From NCBI RefSeq assembly GCF_902506295.1, contig NZ_LR733312.1, forward strand, positions 2,708,641-2,752,766: a DNA stretch of 44,126 nucleotides. Direction: 5' to 3'. The notes beneath the pieces were generated by a model. That model was not told the DNA's origin and did no database searches. It saw nothing but the letters and a program-made list of their open reading frames with translations. The position numbers and the translations under genes are program-made. Positions 7,521 to 15,713 of this stretch are shown in pieces. Source of the DNA: Luteimonas sp. 9C (GTDB lineage Bacteria; Pseudomonadota; Gammaproteobacteria; Xanthomonadales; Xanthomonadaceae). Position 1 is the first letter of the stretch, and each line of letters opens with the position of its first letter.

Positions 7521-8312
7521 ATGCGCGATTCACAACCCTGCGTCACCAAGCGATGGTCCGCGTGGATGGGCATGCTGCTCGCCTGCCTGCTGCTCGCCGG
7601 GTGCGGCGGCACCGCGCTCTACAGTTCGGTGGACGAGCGGCAAGCCAACGAGATGATGGGCGCGCTCATCGGCTCCGGTATCCAGGCGCAGAAGAAGCCG
7701 TCCGCGACCAAGGTGGGTTGGGATGTCTTCGTCTCCGAGGGCGACATCCCGCAGGCGATGGCCGTGCTCGGTTCGCGCGGCCTGCCGAGGCAGAACTACC
7801 AGAACCTCGGCGACATCTTCAAGAAGGAAGGCTTCGCCTCGTCGGCCACCGACGAGCGTGGCCGCTACCTGCATGCGCTGCAGCAGGAGATCACCCAGAC
7901 GCTGTCGATGCTGCCCGGCGTGGCCCAGGCGCGCGTGCATCTCGCGTTGCCCGAGCGCGATCCGCTCGGGGGCTCGAACGGCAAGACCTCGGCGGCGGTG
8001 TGGATCTTCGAACAACCCGGCGCCAACGTCCGCGACCGCGAGGCGGACATCAAGATCGTGGTCAAGGACGGCGTCGAAGGCCTGACGGACATCAACCAAG
8101 TATCGGTGAAGTTCGTCGCCATGCCGGCGCCGCCCGAGGCGTCCGCGTCGGGCGGCACCGCGATGGCGCTGTCGGCCGTGAGCCCGATGGCGATCGTCAT
8201 CGCGGCGTTGGTCGTCGCGCTGCTCGCGGTCGCATTCGCGTTCGCCGGGCGCCTGAAGGCACGCAAGCCCGCGACTGCGGAGAAGGCACCGCCGGCACGC
8301 TGGCAGGGTTGA
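7521..8312 (+). CDS. sctJ: T3S inner-membrane ring lipoprotein SctJ (YscJ/HrcJ/PrgK)
   Basis: The 263-aa product is a lipoprotein. A signal peptide ends in LLLAGC, with lipidated Cys about 28. The first ring-building motif domain (LYSSVDERQANEMMGALI) is at about 33-80 and the second (LPGVAQARVHLALPERDP) at about 125-200, followed by a C-terminal membrane helix (MAIVIAALVVALLAVAFAFA) and a basic tail. SctJ forms the 24-mer inner ring of the basal body. A GTG at 7512 would add three residues, but it lies inside the Shine-Dalgarno (GAGAGGTG), so ATG 7521 is preferred. Confidence 0.96.
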   Translation: MRDSQPCVTKRWSAWMGMLLACLLLAGCGGTALYSSVDERQANEMMGALIGSGIQAQKKPSATKVGWDVFVSEGDIPQAMAVLGSRGLPRQNYQNLGDIFKKEGFASSATDERGRYLHALQQEITQTLSMLPGVAQARVHLALPERDPLGGSNGKTSAAVWIFEQPGANVRDREADIKIVVKDGVEGLTDINQVSVKFVAMPAPPEASASGGTAMALSAVSPMAIVIAALVVALLAVAFAFAGRLKARKPATAEKAPPARWQG

Positions 8313-8315
8313 TCC

Positions 8316-8939
8316 ATGTCGCTGGATGCGCTGCTCGCCGAGGTGGACCCCCGTTGGCACGCGGCCGACGGCGAGGGCCTGGACGAGGCGCTGCTGCATC
8401 GCGCCCGTCGCAGCCGCCTTGGTCGCAGATTGCTGGTCGGCGCCCTTGCCGACGGTCCGGCGTCGCATCTGTTGGCACCGTCTCCCGACGGCCCCGCCGC
8501 GCTGGTCGCGCGCTGGAGCCGCACGCGTCTTGCGGCGTTGCATCGCGATCTCGGCGTGCTGGCCTATGCACCGGCCATCCGGGCGGAAGTCGGGCGTGAC
8601 GCCGTGAAGCGCCTCAAGGCGGCGCTGGCCAGCAGCTATCTGCTCGCCCTCGACCGCAGTGTCTGGGATGCCAAGGTCGATCCCACCCTGCAGGGTCGGC
8701 TGTCCTCGACGCTGGCCACCACTTTGGCCGCAGGCGATGCGTTCGCGACGCAACTGTCCGACGTCCTGGAACACCAGGGACGCGCCGAACTGCAGGCCTG
8801 GGCCTGCCAGCGAGAGCCCGCGCTCGCGGACTGGGCGCGGCTGGTGTATCCGCCGGGTGCGCTGCCACCGGCGCACCTGCCCGAGAAGCCCCTGCTTGTC
8901 GTCCACACGCATCACCAGAATCGCGCCGTCGCGGCCTGA
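8316..8939 (+). CDS. sctK: T3S sorting-platform adaptor SctK (YscK/OrgA-like)
   Basis: This 207-aa soluble protein begins 3 nt after the sctJ stop. It is rich in Leu, Ala and Arg and has no signal or membrane helix. Its size (YscK is about 209 aa) and position between sctJ and sctL match SctK, the adaptor that links SctD to the SctQ pods. Primary-sequence similarity within this family is low, so the call leans on synteny. A C-terminal segment with LVYPPG followed by PEKPLLVVHTHHQNRAVA may be the conserved tail. Confidence 0.72.
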   Translation: MSLDALLAEVDPRWHAADGEGLDEALLHRARRSRLGRRLLVGALADGPASHLLAPSPDGPAALVARWSRTRLAALHRDLGVLAYAPAIRAEVGRDAVKRLKAALASSYLLALDRSVWDAKVDPTLQGRLSSTLATTLAAGDAFATQLSDVLEHQGRAELQAWACQREPALADWARLVYPPGALPPAHLPEKPLLVVHTHHQNRAVAA

Positions 8940-8962
8940 TCCCCCTCTGTTCCGGAGCCCGC

Positions 8963-9634
8963 ATGCCGACCCCTGACGCCGCATCCGCTTCTCCCGTTCG
9001 CCGGCCACCCGGTGCCGCCGTCGTCTTTGAACGGCGCGAGTTCCGTCGCGGCGTCTCGGCACCGATCGTCCGCGCGGCGGAGTGGCAGTCGCTGGCCGAA
9101 CTCGACACCCTGCTGGCGCGGGTCAACGCCCTATACGATGAGGCACAGTCCGACGTGCAGAAAGCGCGTGAGCAGGGGTATGCGGACGGATTCGCCGAAG
9201 GCCTGGAGCGCGTGAAGCAGCAGATGACCGAGCAGCTCGCATCACTCAACGAGCGCCGTGCGCGCGTGCTGGGTGACGCGGTCGGCCGGATCGGCGATCT
9301 CGCGTGCGCGATCGTCGCGCGCATCGCGCCCGATTTCGACGCTGCGAAGGTCGTGCCGGCGCTGGTGATGCGCGCGGTGGAATCGGCGCAAGCCGAACAG
9401 TTCCTGATGATCCGTGTGCACCCCGATGCACGCGAGGGTGTCGAACACGGGCTGGGCGCCGTGCGCCAGGCCCATCCGGGTGTGGGCGTCATCGAACTCG
9501 TCGATGACGAGAGTCTCGACCCGTTGAGCTGCGTGGTGGTCTCCGAAGCGGGTGAAGTGCGCGCCGGCGTCAGCCAGCAGATCGAAGCGATCCGCGCAGC
9601 ACTGGCGCAGGCGAGTGCGGTGGCGAGCGCATGA
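8963..9634 (+). CDS. sctL: T3S stator protein SctL (YscL/HrpE/FliH family)
   Basis: The product is 223 aa. A Pro/Ala-rich N-terminus is followed by a long helix at about 45-110 containing [19 protein letters not shown], the GxxxG-type repeat helix typical of FliH/YscL. A C-terminal V-ATPase-E-like domain follows ([11 protein letters not shown], then [18 protein letters not shown]). SctL dimerises, restrains the SctN ATPase and bridges it to SctQ. The gene overlaps sctN by ATGA, implying translational coupling and matched dosage with the ATPase. Confidence 0.9.
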   Translation: MPTPDAASASPVRRPPGAAVVFERREFRRGVSAPIVRAAEWQSLAELDTLLARVNALYDEAQSDVQKAREQGYADGFAEGLERVKQQMTEQLASLNERRARVLGDAVGRIGDLACAIVARIAPDFDAAKVVPALVMRAVESAQAEQFLMIRVHPDAREGVEHGLGAVRQAHPGVGVIELVDDESLDPLSCVVVSEAGEVRAGVSQQIEAIRAALAQASAVASA

Positions 9635-10989
9635 CGCCGGAACCGGCCCTGTCGCTGCTCGATGGCCTTGGCGCCAGCGCCGTCGCCAGTGATCCGTTGC
9701 TGCACGCGCTGGGTCAGGTCCAGGCGATCGAGCGCGTGGGCCGCGTCAGCGAGGCCTACGGCACCCTGATCAAGGCGACCGGTCTGCGCGCAGCCATCGG
9801 CGAGCTCTGCTACCTGCGCAATCCCGGCGATACCCATTTCGAACTGGCGGCCGAAGTGGTCGGCGTCGCGCGGCAGCACACGCTGCTGACGCCGCTCGGC
9901 CCGCTCGACGGCATCGCCTCGACCACCGAGGTCTATGCGACCGGCAAGCAGGCGTCGGTCCCGGTCGGCGACGGACTGCTCGGGCGTGTGCTCGATGCAC
10001 ATGGCGCGCCGATCGACGGCAAGGGTGCGTTGGGCGCCACTGTCGATGCGCCGATCTACGCAGCGTCGCCCAATCCGCTGTCGCGCAAGCTGATCGACCG
10101 TCCGTTCTCGACCGGCGTGCGCGCGATCGATGCGGTGATGACCGCCGGCGAAGGCCAGCGCATCGGCATCTTCGCCGTTGCCGGCGGCGGCAAGAGCACC
10201 CTGCTGGGCATGCTGGCCCGCGGCGGCGATGCCGACGTCAACGTCATCGTGCTGGTCGGCGAACGTGGCCGCGAGGTCAATGAATTTATCAGCGACAACC
10301 TCGGCGCCGAAGGCCTGGCGAAGTCGGTCGTCGTCGTCGCCACCTCCGACCGGCCCGCGCTCGAGCGCAGCCGCGCGGCCTGGGTGGGCACCGCGATCGC
10401 CGAGCATTTCCGCGACCAGGGCAAGCGCGTGCTGCTGCTGGTCGACTCGGTCACACGTTTCGCGCGCGCGCTGCGCGACGTGGGCTTGGCGATCGGCGAG
10501 CCACCGGCGCGGCGCGGGTTCCCGCCGTCGGTCTTCAGCGAAATGCCGAAGCTGTTCGAACGCGCCGGCAACAATGACAAGGGCTCGATCACCGCGTTCT
10601 ACACCGTGCTGGCCGAAGACGAGGATGGCGGCGATCCGATCGTCGAGGAAGTGCGCTCGATCCTCGATGGCCACATCGTGCTGTCGCGCAAGCTCGCCGC
10701 CGCCTATCACTACCCGGCGATCGACGTGCTGACGAGTCTCAGCCGCACGATGCCGCGTGTGGTCGACACGCCACATCTGCGCGCGGCCGGGCAGCTGCGC
10801 AAGTATCTGGCCAAGCACCAGGACATCGAGCTGTTGCTGCAGCTGGGTGAGTACAAGCGCGGCACCGATCCCGATGCCGACATCGCGATCGAGAAGATCG
10901 GGCCGATCCGCAACCTGCTGCAGCAGTCCGAACACGAACTCGTGCCGTTCGACACCTCGTCCGGCGCGCTGCGGAAGCTGTTCGGATGA
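9631..10989 (+). CDS. sctN: T3S ATPase SctN
   Basis: This 452-aa protein is an F1-beta-like hexameric ATPase that unfolds substrates and strips chaperones at the injectisome base. The Walker A region is VAGGGKST (about 183-190), the catalytic-glutamate segment is [11 protein letters not shown], and Walker B is [18 protein letters not shown]. The family signature [16 protein letters not shown] and the C-terminal [15 protein letters not shown] follow. The first Gly of the usual Walker A is Ala here, as also seen in some InvC-type enzymes, so activity is expected. ATGA overlaps join it to sctL upstream and sctO downstream. Confidence 0.97.
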   Translation: MTPEPALSLLDGLGASAVASDPLLHALGQVQAIERVGRVSEAYGTLIKATGLRAAIGELCYLRNPGDTHFELAAEVVGVARQHTLLTPLGPLDGIASTTEVYATGKQASVPVGDGLLGRVLDAHGAPIDGKGALGATVDAPIYAASPNPLSRKLIDRPFSTGVRAIDAVMTAGEGQRIGIFAVAGGGKSTLLGMLARGGDADVNVIVLVGERGREVNEFISDNLGAEGLAKSVVVVATSDRPALERSRAAWVGTAIAEHFRDQGKRVLLLVDSVTRFARALRDVGLAIGEPPARRGFPPSVFSEMPKLFERAGNNDKGSITAFYTVLAEDEDGGDPIVEEVRSILDGHIVLSRKLAAAYHYPAIDVLTSLSRTMPRVVDTPHLRAAGQLRKYLAKHQDIELLLQLGEYKRGTDPDADIAIEKIGPIRNLLQQSEHELVPFDTSSGALRKLFG

Positions 10990-11474
10990 AACGCTATCCG
11001 CTCCAGACCCTGCTGCAGTTGCGCGAACACCGCACCGAAGCGGCGCGTCTGGTGGTGCTGGAGAAGCAGCGCGCGCTGCAGCAGTGCATCGAGGCCTGCA
11101 CGCGAGTGCAGGGCGAACTGACGAGGCTGGAGCGCGACCGCAGCGGACACCGCACGCGTCTGCTCGATCCACCGCCGCCCGGCGTGCCCTGGCCGGCCGC
11201 GCTGACGCAGCGCGAGGCGCACATCGATCTCCTCGGCGAGCAGATCGTCGGCGCGCAGCAGCGCCTGTCGAAGGCACAAGAGACCGTGCGACAGGCCGAA
11301 GCCGCGCTGCAGGAAGCGCGCGATGCGTTCTTCCGCGCCAAGGGCCGACAGGACGCATTGGAGAAGCGCCGCGATCTGTGGAAGCGCGAACAGCGTGGGC
11401 TGTTCGAGCGACAGGAAGAGGCGACTAACGAAGATTTGCTGCAGGCGCGCTACATGGCCGCGCGGCAGCAGTAG
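10986..11474 (+). CDS. sctO: T3S stalk protein SctO (YscO/FliJ-like)
   Basis: This 162-aa, highly charged protein is predicted to be almost entirely an antiparallel coiled coil. It starts [18 protein letters not shown] and is rich in Gln, Glu and Arg throughout. FliJ/YscO proteins insert into the SctN hexamer and contact SctV. Size, composition and place right after sctN (ATGA overlap) support the call. A proline-rich hinge ([15 protein letters not shown]) at about 58-72 breaks the two helices. Confidence 0.85.
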   Translation: MKRYPLQTLLQLREHRTEAARLVVLEKQRALQQCIEACTRVQGELTRLERDRSGHRTRLLDPPPPGVPWPAALTQREAHIDLLGEQIVGAQQRLSKAQETVRQAEAALQEARDAFFRAKGRQDALEKRRDLWKREQRGLFERQEEATNEDLLQARYMAARQQ

Positions 11475-11496
11475 GCACGGATACGAGGAGACGACG

Positions 11497-12219
11497 ATGA
11501 GCGTGCAGCGCAACGATTCCGCATCCCGGCCGCCGGACCAGGCCGCGCGCAACCGGCAGGTCGACCGCGAAGCCAAGGCCGACGCCAAGGACACGCCGCC
11601 GCGTGAGCGTGTCGACCAGTTCCGCTCGATGATGCAGCAGGCCCGCGGCGACATGCAGGGTCTGCAGGGTGAGTCCGAACTCGCGGGCGGCGGCCTGCTG
11701 CAGGGCGACGGCGAGCTGCAGGAAGGCGAGATGGCGGAGCTGGCCAGCCAGCAGGAAGCATTTAAATCGCGGCAGTCGCTGTCGGATGTCGTCGATGCGC
11801 GCACCTTCCGTCAGCAGCACGACACCGGCTTCGGCATGCAGTCGCAGGGCATGGAATCGGCCGCGATGCTCCAGGCGCAGATGGCGCTGCGCGACGGCGC
11901 GCCCGCGGCCGCACCGGCCGCTGCGGCCTCGAATGCCGGACAGCTGTTCGACATGATGGAAAAGCACGTGCGCCAGATGGCGGTGCACGATGCCCGCGAT
12001 CCGGGCGGCGATGGACAGGTGCTGCTGCGCATGTCCGACGCCACGTTGCCCGGCACCGATCTGCTGCTGAGCAAGAGCGCCGATGGCTGGGTGCTGCGCG
12101 CCGACAGCCGCTCGCGCGAGAGCTTCGATGCGATCCGCGAGGCGGGCCCGCAGCTGGCGAAGCGTTTCGCCGAGCAGAATCTCGGCACGCTGACGATCGA
12201 TCCGCACTACCACGGCTGA
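11497..12219 (+). CDS. sctP: T3S needle-length/specificity-switch protein SctP-like
   Basis: The product is 240 aa. An unstructured Gln/Arg/Asp-rich N-terminal half is followed by a conserved-looking C-terminal domain (about 150-238). That domain starts QLFDMMEKHVRQMAVHD and ends with SFDAIREAGPQLAKRFAEQN and LTIDPH, resembling the T3S4/FliK-like domain of HrpP/YscP proteins. These measure needle length and switch SctU specificity. The gene follows sctO as yscP follows yscO. The start ATG 11497 has GAGGAG upstream, 22 nt after the sctO stop. It ends the structural operon; no U-tracted terminator was found behind it. Confidence 0.72.
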   Translation: MSVQRNDSASRPPDQAARNRQVDREAKADAKDTPPRERVDQFRSMMQQARGDMQGLQGESELAGGGLLQGDGELQEGEMAELASQQEAFKSRQSLSDVVDARTFRQQHDTGFGMQSQGMESAAMLQAQMALRDGAPAAAPAAAASNAGQLFDMMEKHVRQMAVHDARDPGGDGQVLLRMSDATLPGTDLLLSKSADGWVLRADSRSRESFDAIREAGPQLAKRFAEQNLGTLTIDPHYHG

Positions 12220-12276
12220 CGTATCGGCCTCTGCTTCGCCTCCATGCGGGCGGGTCCGCAGTGGGTCCGATACGCC

Positions 12277-12939
12277 TCAGTCGTGCGCGGGTCCCGCATC
12301 GCGCGGCCCGGCCCGTCGCGGCCGCAGGCCGTGCCAATCTTTCCGCGCCAGGCGGAACCGGCGCGCCGGATTGCCGAACTGCTCGCCCGCTTCGATCTCG
12401 TCGAAGCCCAGACGCTGCAACAGCGGCGGCACCGACCGATTCTCCGGCACGCATTGCGCGATCAGCGCAGGCAGTTGCAGCGTCTCGAACGCATGCGTGC
12501 ACAGGGCCGCACCGCCTTCGATCGCGTAGCCGCGGCCCCAGGCCGACGGCAGCAACCGCACGCCGATCGCGACGTCGTCTGCTGTGCCGCTGGGCGTCAG
12601 GGAGAACAGTCCGATGAAGCGACCCGCGCGATCGCGTGTATGCCACAGCCCCAGGCCCGGCCGTTCGCGATAGAGCTTGTTGGCCCAGACGACCAGGCCC
12701 ATCGCATCGTCGAGCGTGGCAATCGGATCATCGAGCAGCATCCGGGTCACGCGCTCCTCGCGACCCAGTTGCAGCAGGTCGAGCGCGTGCCGGAACGCGA
12801 ACCCGTGCAGGCGTAGACGTCGTGAACGCAGCTGTTCGTCCGTTGGATAGTCACGGCCTTCCGCGGGAAGGTCGTCACGAGAAAATTTTGGCGGCGTGGA
12901 ATCTGCTGCGCGAGCGGACAAGGGCGACTTTTCCTGCAT
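12277..12939 (-). CDS. GNAT-family N-acetyltransferase
   Basis: This 220-aa protein resembles RimJ/RimL-type ribosomal or small-molecule acetyltransferases. The region LRLHGFAFRHALDLLQL is followed by GLWHTRDRAGRFIGLFSL, the acetyl-CoA loop LLPSAWGRGYAIEGGAAL and VPENRSVPPLLQRLGF. The substrate cannot be predicted. It is convergent with the T3S operon and divergent from the 75-aa protein gene, so it separates the apparatus from the substrate-like island. TATAAC lies only about 6 nt before the ATG, so a leaderless mRNA is possible. The gene looks like an ordinary chromosomal enzyme rather than a T3S part. Confidence 0.85.
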   Translation of the reverse strand: MQEKSPLSARAADSTPPKFSRDDLPAEGRDYPTDEQLRSRRLRLHGFAFRHALDLLQLGREERVTRMLLDDPIATLDDAMGLVVWANKLYRERPGLGLWHTRDRAGRFIGLFSLTPSGTADDVAIGVRLLPSAWGRGYAIEGGAALCTHAFETLQLPALIAQCVPENRSVPPLLQRLGFDEIEAGEQFGNPARRFRLARKDWHGLRPRRAGPRDAGPAHD

Positions 12940-12987
12940 CGTGCCGTTATAGCGCGGCCGATTGCGATCGCGTCGAAAACAATGGAG

Positions 12988-13003
12988 CTAGGGCGGACCC
13001 TAG
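12988..13003 (+). promoter_or_regulatory. Inverted repeat CTAGGG-N4-CCCTAG (candidate operator, site 1)
   Basis: CTAGGGCGGACCCTAG is a perfect 6-4-6 inverted repeat in the gap between the GNAT gene and the 75-aa protein gene. The TAGGG...CCCTA core (12989-13002) ends 149 bp before the ATG at 13152. The same core, with the same 4-bp spacing, lies at 15119-15132 (150 bp before the next start) and, with one mismatch, at 18118-18131. NarL/FixJ-type regulators bind short inverted repeats of this kind. Confidence 0.6.
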
Positions 13004-13151
13004 ATGGGGCACGACCTAGCTGTTAAGGCAGTCGATTGGGAAGACACTAATCCTGTAGTCACGCCGGTGCAGTCAGTTCGGGTGCCAGCGCGCAAAGGTT
13101 CGAAAGGTTCAAGAAGTTTGTTATCCGTATCTATCCAACAGGAGTTTCATC

Positions 13152-13379
13152 ATGTCCAGCGACGTCTTCTCCGGCATCGGTTCTCTGATCGGCAGCGCCA
13201 TCGGTGGCCCCCTCGGAGGCATCATCGGCAACTTTCTGGGTGATCTGATCGGGAATGTGTTCACCTCGGCGTTCGACGGCCTTTTCTCTTCGCTGGGTCT
13301 GCCCCAGGGTGCCCAAGACGCGATCAGCGAGGGTTTCTCTTCAGGCTTTAACTTCAACTTCAACGTCGGCGGCAAGTGA
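13152..13379 (+). CDS. 75-aa glycine-rich amphipathic protein, candidate T3S substrate
   Basis: I do not recognise a named family. The protein is 75 aa, starts MSSDVFSGIGSLIGSAIGGP and is built of Gly/Ile/Leu/Phe repeats with many small-xxx-small spacings (GIGSLIGSAIGG, GIIGNFLGDLIGN). It ends with alternating Asn-Phe (NFNFNVGG). There is no Sec signal. The composition suggests a membrane-inserting or self-assembling peptide, comparable in character to harpins or small pore-formers. A good AGGAG ribosome-binding site precedes the ATG, and the CTAGGG-N4-CCCTAG repeat lies 150 bp upstream. The 101-aa gene follows after 3 nt, probably as a partner. A role as secreted substrate or translocon part is inference from context. 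Confidence 0.7.
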   Translation: MSSDVFSGIGSLIGSAIGGPLGGIIGNFLGDLIGNVFTSAFDGLFSSLGLPQGAQDAISEGFSSGFNFNFNVGGK

Positions 13380-13382
13380 CCG

Positions 13383-13688
13383 ATGCAGTACGACCAGCAG
13401 TCGCAGCGGCAAGCGTGGATCGAGGGATTGGCCCAGCTGCGTGAGCAGGGCGCCATTACAGTCGACGATGAGACCACGCTGATCCGGCATATGGACGAGC
13501 GACTGGATGCCGTGCAGCAGGAACTGACTGGACTCGTGCCCGAGTATAACGAACGGGTCGAGTCGGACGGTCAGGAGGCTGCGGATGTGTGGATCGGCCA
13601 GCGGGCAAGGGAAATGGGAGAGCGCGAAGGCGCCGACGCCCGTCGCATGGTGGAGTCGTTGTCATCCGTGAAAGACGCCGCTGCCTGA
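13383..13688 (+). CDS. 101-aa acidic soluble protein, possible partner/chaperone of the 75-aa protein
   Basis: The protein is not recognised. It is 101 aa, acidic, rich in Gln, Glu, Asp and Arg and predicted helical (IEGLAQLREQGAIT, then LIRHMDERLDAVQQEL), with no signal or membrane segment. It starts 3 nt after the 75-aa gene, so the two are probably co-translated. Small acidic helical proteins encoded directly after a substrate are often T3S chaperones, but no chaperone signature is visible. A hairpin terminator follows at 13708-13747, closing this two-gene unit. Confidence 0.65.
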   Translation: MQYDQQSQRQAWIEGLAQLREQGAITVDDETTLIRHMDERLDAVQQELTGLVPEYNERVESDGQEAADVWIGQRAREMGEREGADARRMVESLSSVKDAAA

Positions 13689-13707
13689 GTGTGTCGTACT
13701 GTCAGAT

Positions 13708-13747
13708 GCTGCCCGTGGTTGCCTGTGCACCCGCGGGCAGCTTCTTT
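13708..13747 (+). terminator. Rho-independent terminator after the 75-aa/101-aa unit
   Basis: GCTGCCCG (13708-13715) pairs with CGGGCAGC (13734-13741), followed by the T-rich TTCTTTTCC. It lies just after the 101-aa gene and before the first DUF6683-like gene. Confidence 0.75.
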
Positions 13748-13842
13748 TCCTGGATTCATCCCTGTTCGCATCATCGCTACATGCAGGCGGACTACCCTCG
13801 GCTGCGTTGGAACCGATCGATGATGAACGGAGGCTTCAGCGA

Positions 13843-14616
13843 ATGAACACCCGATCCCGCGTTGCAGTGTCCAGCCTTCTGGTGGTGCTGTCGGCAAGCG
13901 TTTTCCTCACAAGCGCCCCGGTCGCCGCGCAGGACGGTAATTACATCGATGCGGTGACGCCCTACGCCCATCATCAGCTGCACCGGTATCGTGGCGATGA
14001 AGACGACGCGCGCGGCGAAGAGAAGACCAAGCGGAAGTACGAAGCATCCGCGCAAGTGTCGCGCGAACTCAACCGCACGCTGTCGCAGTTGCTCGCAGGC
14101 AAAACACCGCGCAACGATATCGCGGAATCCGCGAACGTCCAGGCAGTGTTTGACCAGCATCCGGGCTACCGCACGATGCTTGCCCGGCAGATCGGGCAGG
14201 ATGCAGAGGACATCGAACGCAATCTCGACCGGGGCATCTTGCAGTCACGGCTTTCGGAACTTCTAGACAAGCGCGATTACGCGGCAAACGATCCGGTAGA
14301 AGTGCTCAATGCCTATCTGGTCACGGCTTGGCGCGTCGTCCACGATGATCGCCAGAACGCGCACGACGGATCGTACCGGGGGCTTCAACGCGCGATGCGG
14401 AATTCTGAAATCGTTGCGCCCGAAGCGTCGCGTCAGCAGGTTGCGGAGATGTTCGGGATCATCAACATGTTGACACTCGCGGCTTGGCGGAATACCCGCG
14501 AACCGGATGAGCGCGAAGCGCTGCGGCTGGGTACATTGATGCTGGCGAAACGGATGAGTGGTGTCGATCTACAAGCCGTTGTCCTCACTGATCGCGGGTT
14601 TGCCCGTCGCAATTGA
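13843..14616 (+). CDS. Sec-exported DUF6683-like protein (paralogue A)
   Basis: The product is 257 aa. It has a Sec signal peptide (basic start, then SLLVVLSASVFLTSAPVAA, cleavage near 29) and a helical periplasmic body. The C-terminal half, around NDPVEVLNAYLVTAWRVVHD, recalls DUF6683 proteins as I remember the family. It is clearly related to the protein at 15714-16421, where the matching stretch is LGDVLAAHLLISWEVVND; both end with a GVDLQ motif followed by a short tail. Function is unknown. ATG 13843 is chosen because ACGGAGG lies just upstream and the signal begins there. It sits between two units carrying the TAGGG-N4-CCCTA repeat, but has none itself. Confidence 0.75.
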   Translation: MNTRSRVAVSSLLVVLSASVFLTSAPVAAQDGNYIDAVTPYAHHQLHRYRGDEDDARGEEKTKRKYEASAQVSRELNRTLSQLLAGKTPRNDIAESANVQAVFDQHPGYRTMLARQIGQDAEDIERNLDRGILQSRLSELLDKRDYAANDPVEVLNAYLVTAWRVVHDDRQNAHDGSYRGLQRAMRNSEIVAPEASRQQVAEMFGIINMLTLAAWRNTREPDEREALRLGTLMLAKRMSGVDLQAVVLTDRGFARRN

Positions 14617-14699
14617 ACCTGTTCCTATACCCATATTTAGAGCACGCCGTTTCGGCCGTGTTCCCTCCGGCGCCAGTGCGTCATTCACCAGGTGCAGTC

Positions 14700-15104
14700 A
14701 TGTCGCAAAATACGAAATCGCTACTGAGTGCTGAAGATCGTGCCGCGATGATCCAGCAGTATGAGAAGTTCCTGTTTGAGCAGCCGGAGATAGATGCTGC
14801 CGGGCGAGAAACAATGATGGCCAAGTTCGAAGAAGGTCTCAACGACGCCAAGCTGGATCCGACTGCCGCAACTGCACCGGAACTGATGCAGCAGTGGCAG
14901 GAACTCGTGGGGCAACTCCAGGTCCAGTTCGGGCTGTCTGATGCGGACTCCGGACGTCTGCGCGGGGTACTCGAGAAGCCGCTCATGAATCCGGCTGTCC
15001 AGAAGGCGCTTGAGTTTTCGCGCTACGTCGAGACCTATGGTCCAGAGAAGGCTCAGGAATGGTGGGCCAGCCAGTCGAAGAGTCCAGAACGTAACGCGGG
15101 TTGA
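14700..15104 (+). CDS. 134-aa soluble helical protein of unknown function
   Basis: I do not recognise this protein. It is 134 aa, acidic to neutral, helical, without signal or membrane segments. It starts MSQNTKSLLSAEDRAAMIQQ and contains LMQQWQELVGQLQVQFGL and ALEFSRYVETYGPEKAQEWW. ATG 14700 has AGGTG upstream. It lies 83 bp after the first DUF6683-like gene and 178 bp before the needle paralogue, whose operator repeat begins 14 bp behind its stop. Its size and character are compatible with a T3S chaperone or a small cytosolic effector, but this is context only. Confidence 0.6.
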   Translation: MSQNTKSLLSAEDRAAMIQQYEKFLFEQPEIDAAGRETMMAKFEEGLNDAKLDPTAATAPELMQQWQELVGQLQVQFGLSDADSGRLRGVLEKPLMNPAVQKALEFSRYVETYGPEKAQEWWASQSKSPERNAG

Positions 15105-15118
15105 ATTTGAATAGCCCT

Positions 15119-15132
15119 TAGGGTACGCCCTA
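15119..15132 (+). promoter_or_regulatory. Inverted repeat TAGGG-N4-CCCTA (candidate operator, site 2)
   Basis: TAGGGTACGCCCTA matches site 1 (12989-13002) in both half-sites and in the 4-bp spacing. It ends 150 bp before the ATG of the 114-aa protein; site 1 ends 149 bp before its gene. The 150-bp stretches behind the two sites are otherwise not obviously alike, which argues for a conserved site rather than a duplicated promoter. Confidence 0.6.
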
Positions 15133-15282
15133 GCTTACGCACGGCCTGTGCGCTCGAGAGAATCATCCCGTAAGCAGAAGAGCCATCACGAAATAGCTGG
15201 ACCGGGTTCCGACGCATGGCCCAGCGGCGCTTCTCGAAGAATTCAACGGCAAATTCCTCACCCAAGTACGGAGATCAATAAG

Positions 15283-15627
15283 ATGACCGATATCAATTTT
15301 TCCGCCCAGTTCTCGGCCGACACGCTGCGTGGAATCCTGGATTCCTCGCAAGGTACGCATGAAGCCCGTGCCGGTGGTCAGGCCGGCACGCTGGCGAACA
15401 AGTACGGCGGCTTCCTGATGCAGATTGCACAGGTTCTCGGTGAGAAGCTCGACGAAATGGCCAAGGATCTGCAGAAGTTCGCCGAAAAGCTTGGCGATAA
15501 GCCGACCGCCGCCGAGACCACCGAGCTCAGCGGCATGAGCCAGATGTTCCAGATGTTCATGAACAACGCTAGCACCGTGATCAAGTCGCTTGGTGAAGCC
15601 AACGCCGGTATGGCGCGTAAGCAGTAA
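15283..15627 (+). CDS. 114-aa paralogue of the needle candidate (needle or filament-like protein)
   Basis: The C-terminal 75 residues align with the SctF candidate at 6722-7045 without large gaps. Here the pattern is QVLGEKLDEMAKDLQKF, a turn with DKPTAAE, then MFMNNASTVIKSLGEANAGM and ARKQ. The other protein has WGQTLDQQ, DQPSN and NNASTSQNSVGQALETL with GRKQ. There is no signal peptide. A second needle-like subunit outside the core operon suggests an EspA-like filament around or on the needle, or an alternative needle. The TAGGG-N4-CCCTA repeat lies upstream and a hairpin terminator downstream, so it is a single-gene unit. Confidence 0.7.
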   Translation: MTDINFSAQFSADTLRGILDSSQGTHEARAGGQAGTLANKYGGFLMQIAQVLGEKLDEMAKDLQKFAEKLGDKPTAAETTELSGMSQMFQMFMNNASTVIKSLGEANAGMARKQ

Positions 15628-15654
15628 AGGATCGCCCTCGGCGGTTTGGGGAGA

Positions 15655-15676
15655 GGCGGGCTTCGGCTCGCCTTTT
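15655..15676 (+). terminator. Terminator after the 114-aa needle paralogue gene
   Basis: GGCGGGC and GCTCGCC (with one G-T pair) flank a TTCG tetraloop and are followed by TTTT. It lies 27 bp behind the stop codon. Confidence 0.75.
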
Positions 15677-15713
15677 CCATTTGTGCGGTTCGATATTGAT
15701 ATCAGGAGAGCGC

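Noticed and set aside
8614..11358. 914-codon minus-strand frame across sctK-sctO
   Set aside because: It is a shadow of the sctL-sctN-sctO genes; no domain is visible and there is no ribosome-binding site.
14615..14624. GAACCTGTTC as a remnant of the 34053-34195 fold-back element
   Set aside because: Only ten bases match and no second end or internal similarity was found; chance is likely at this length.
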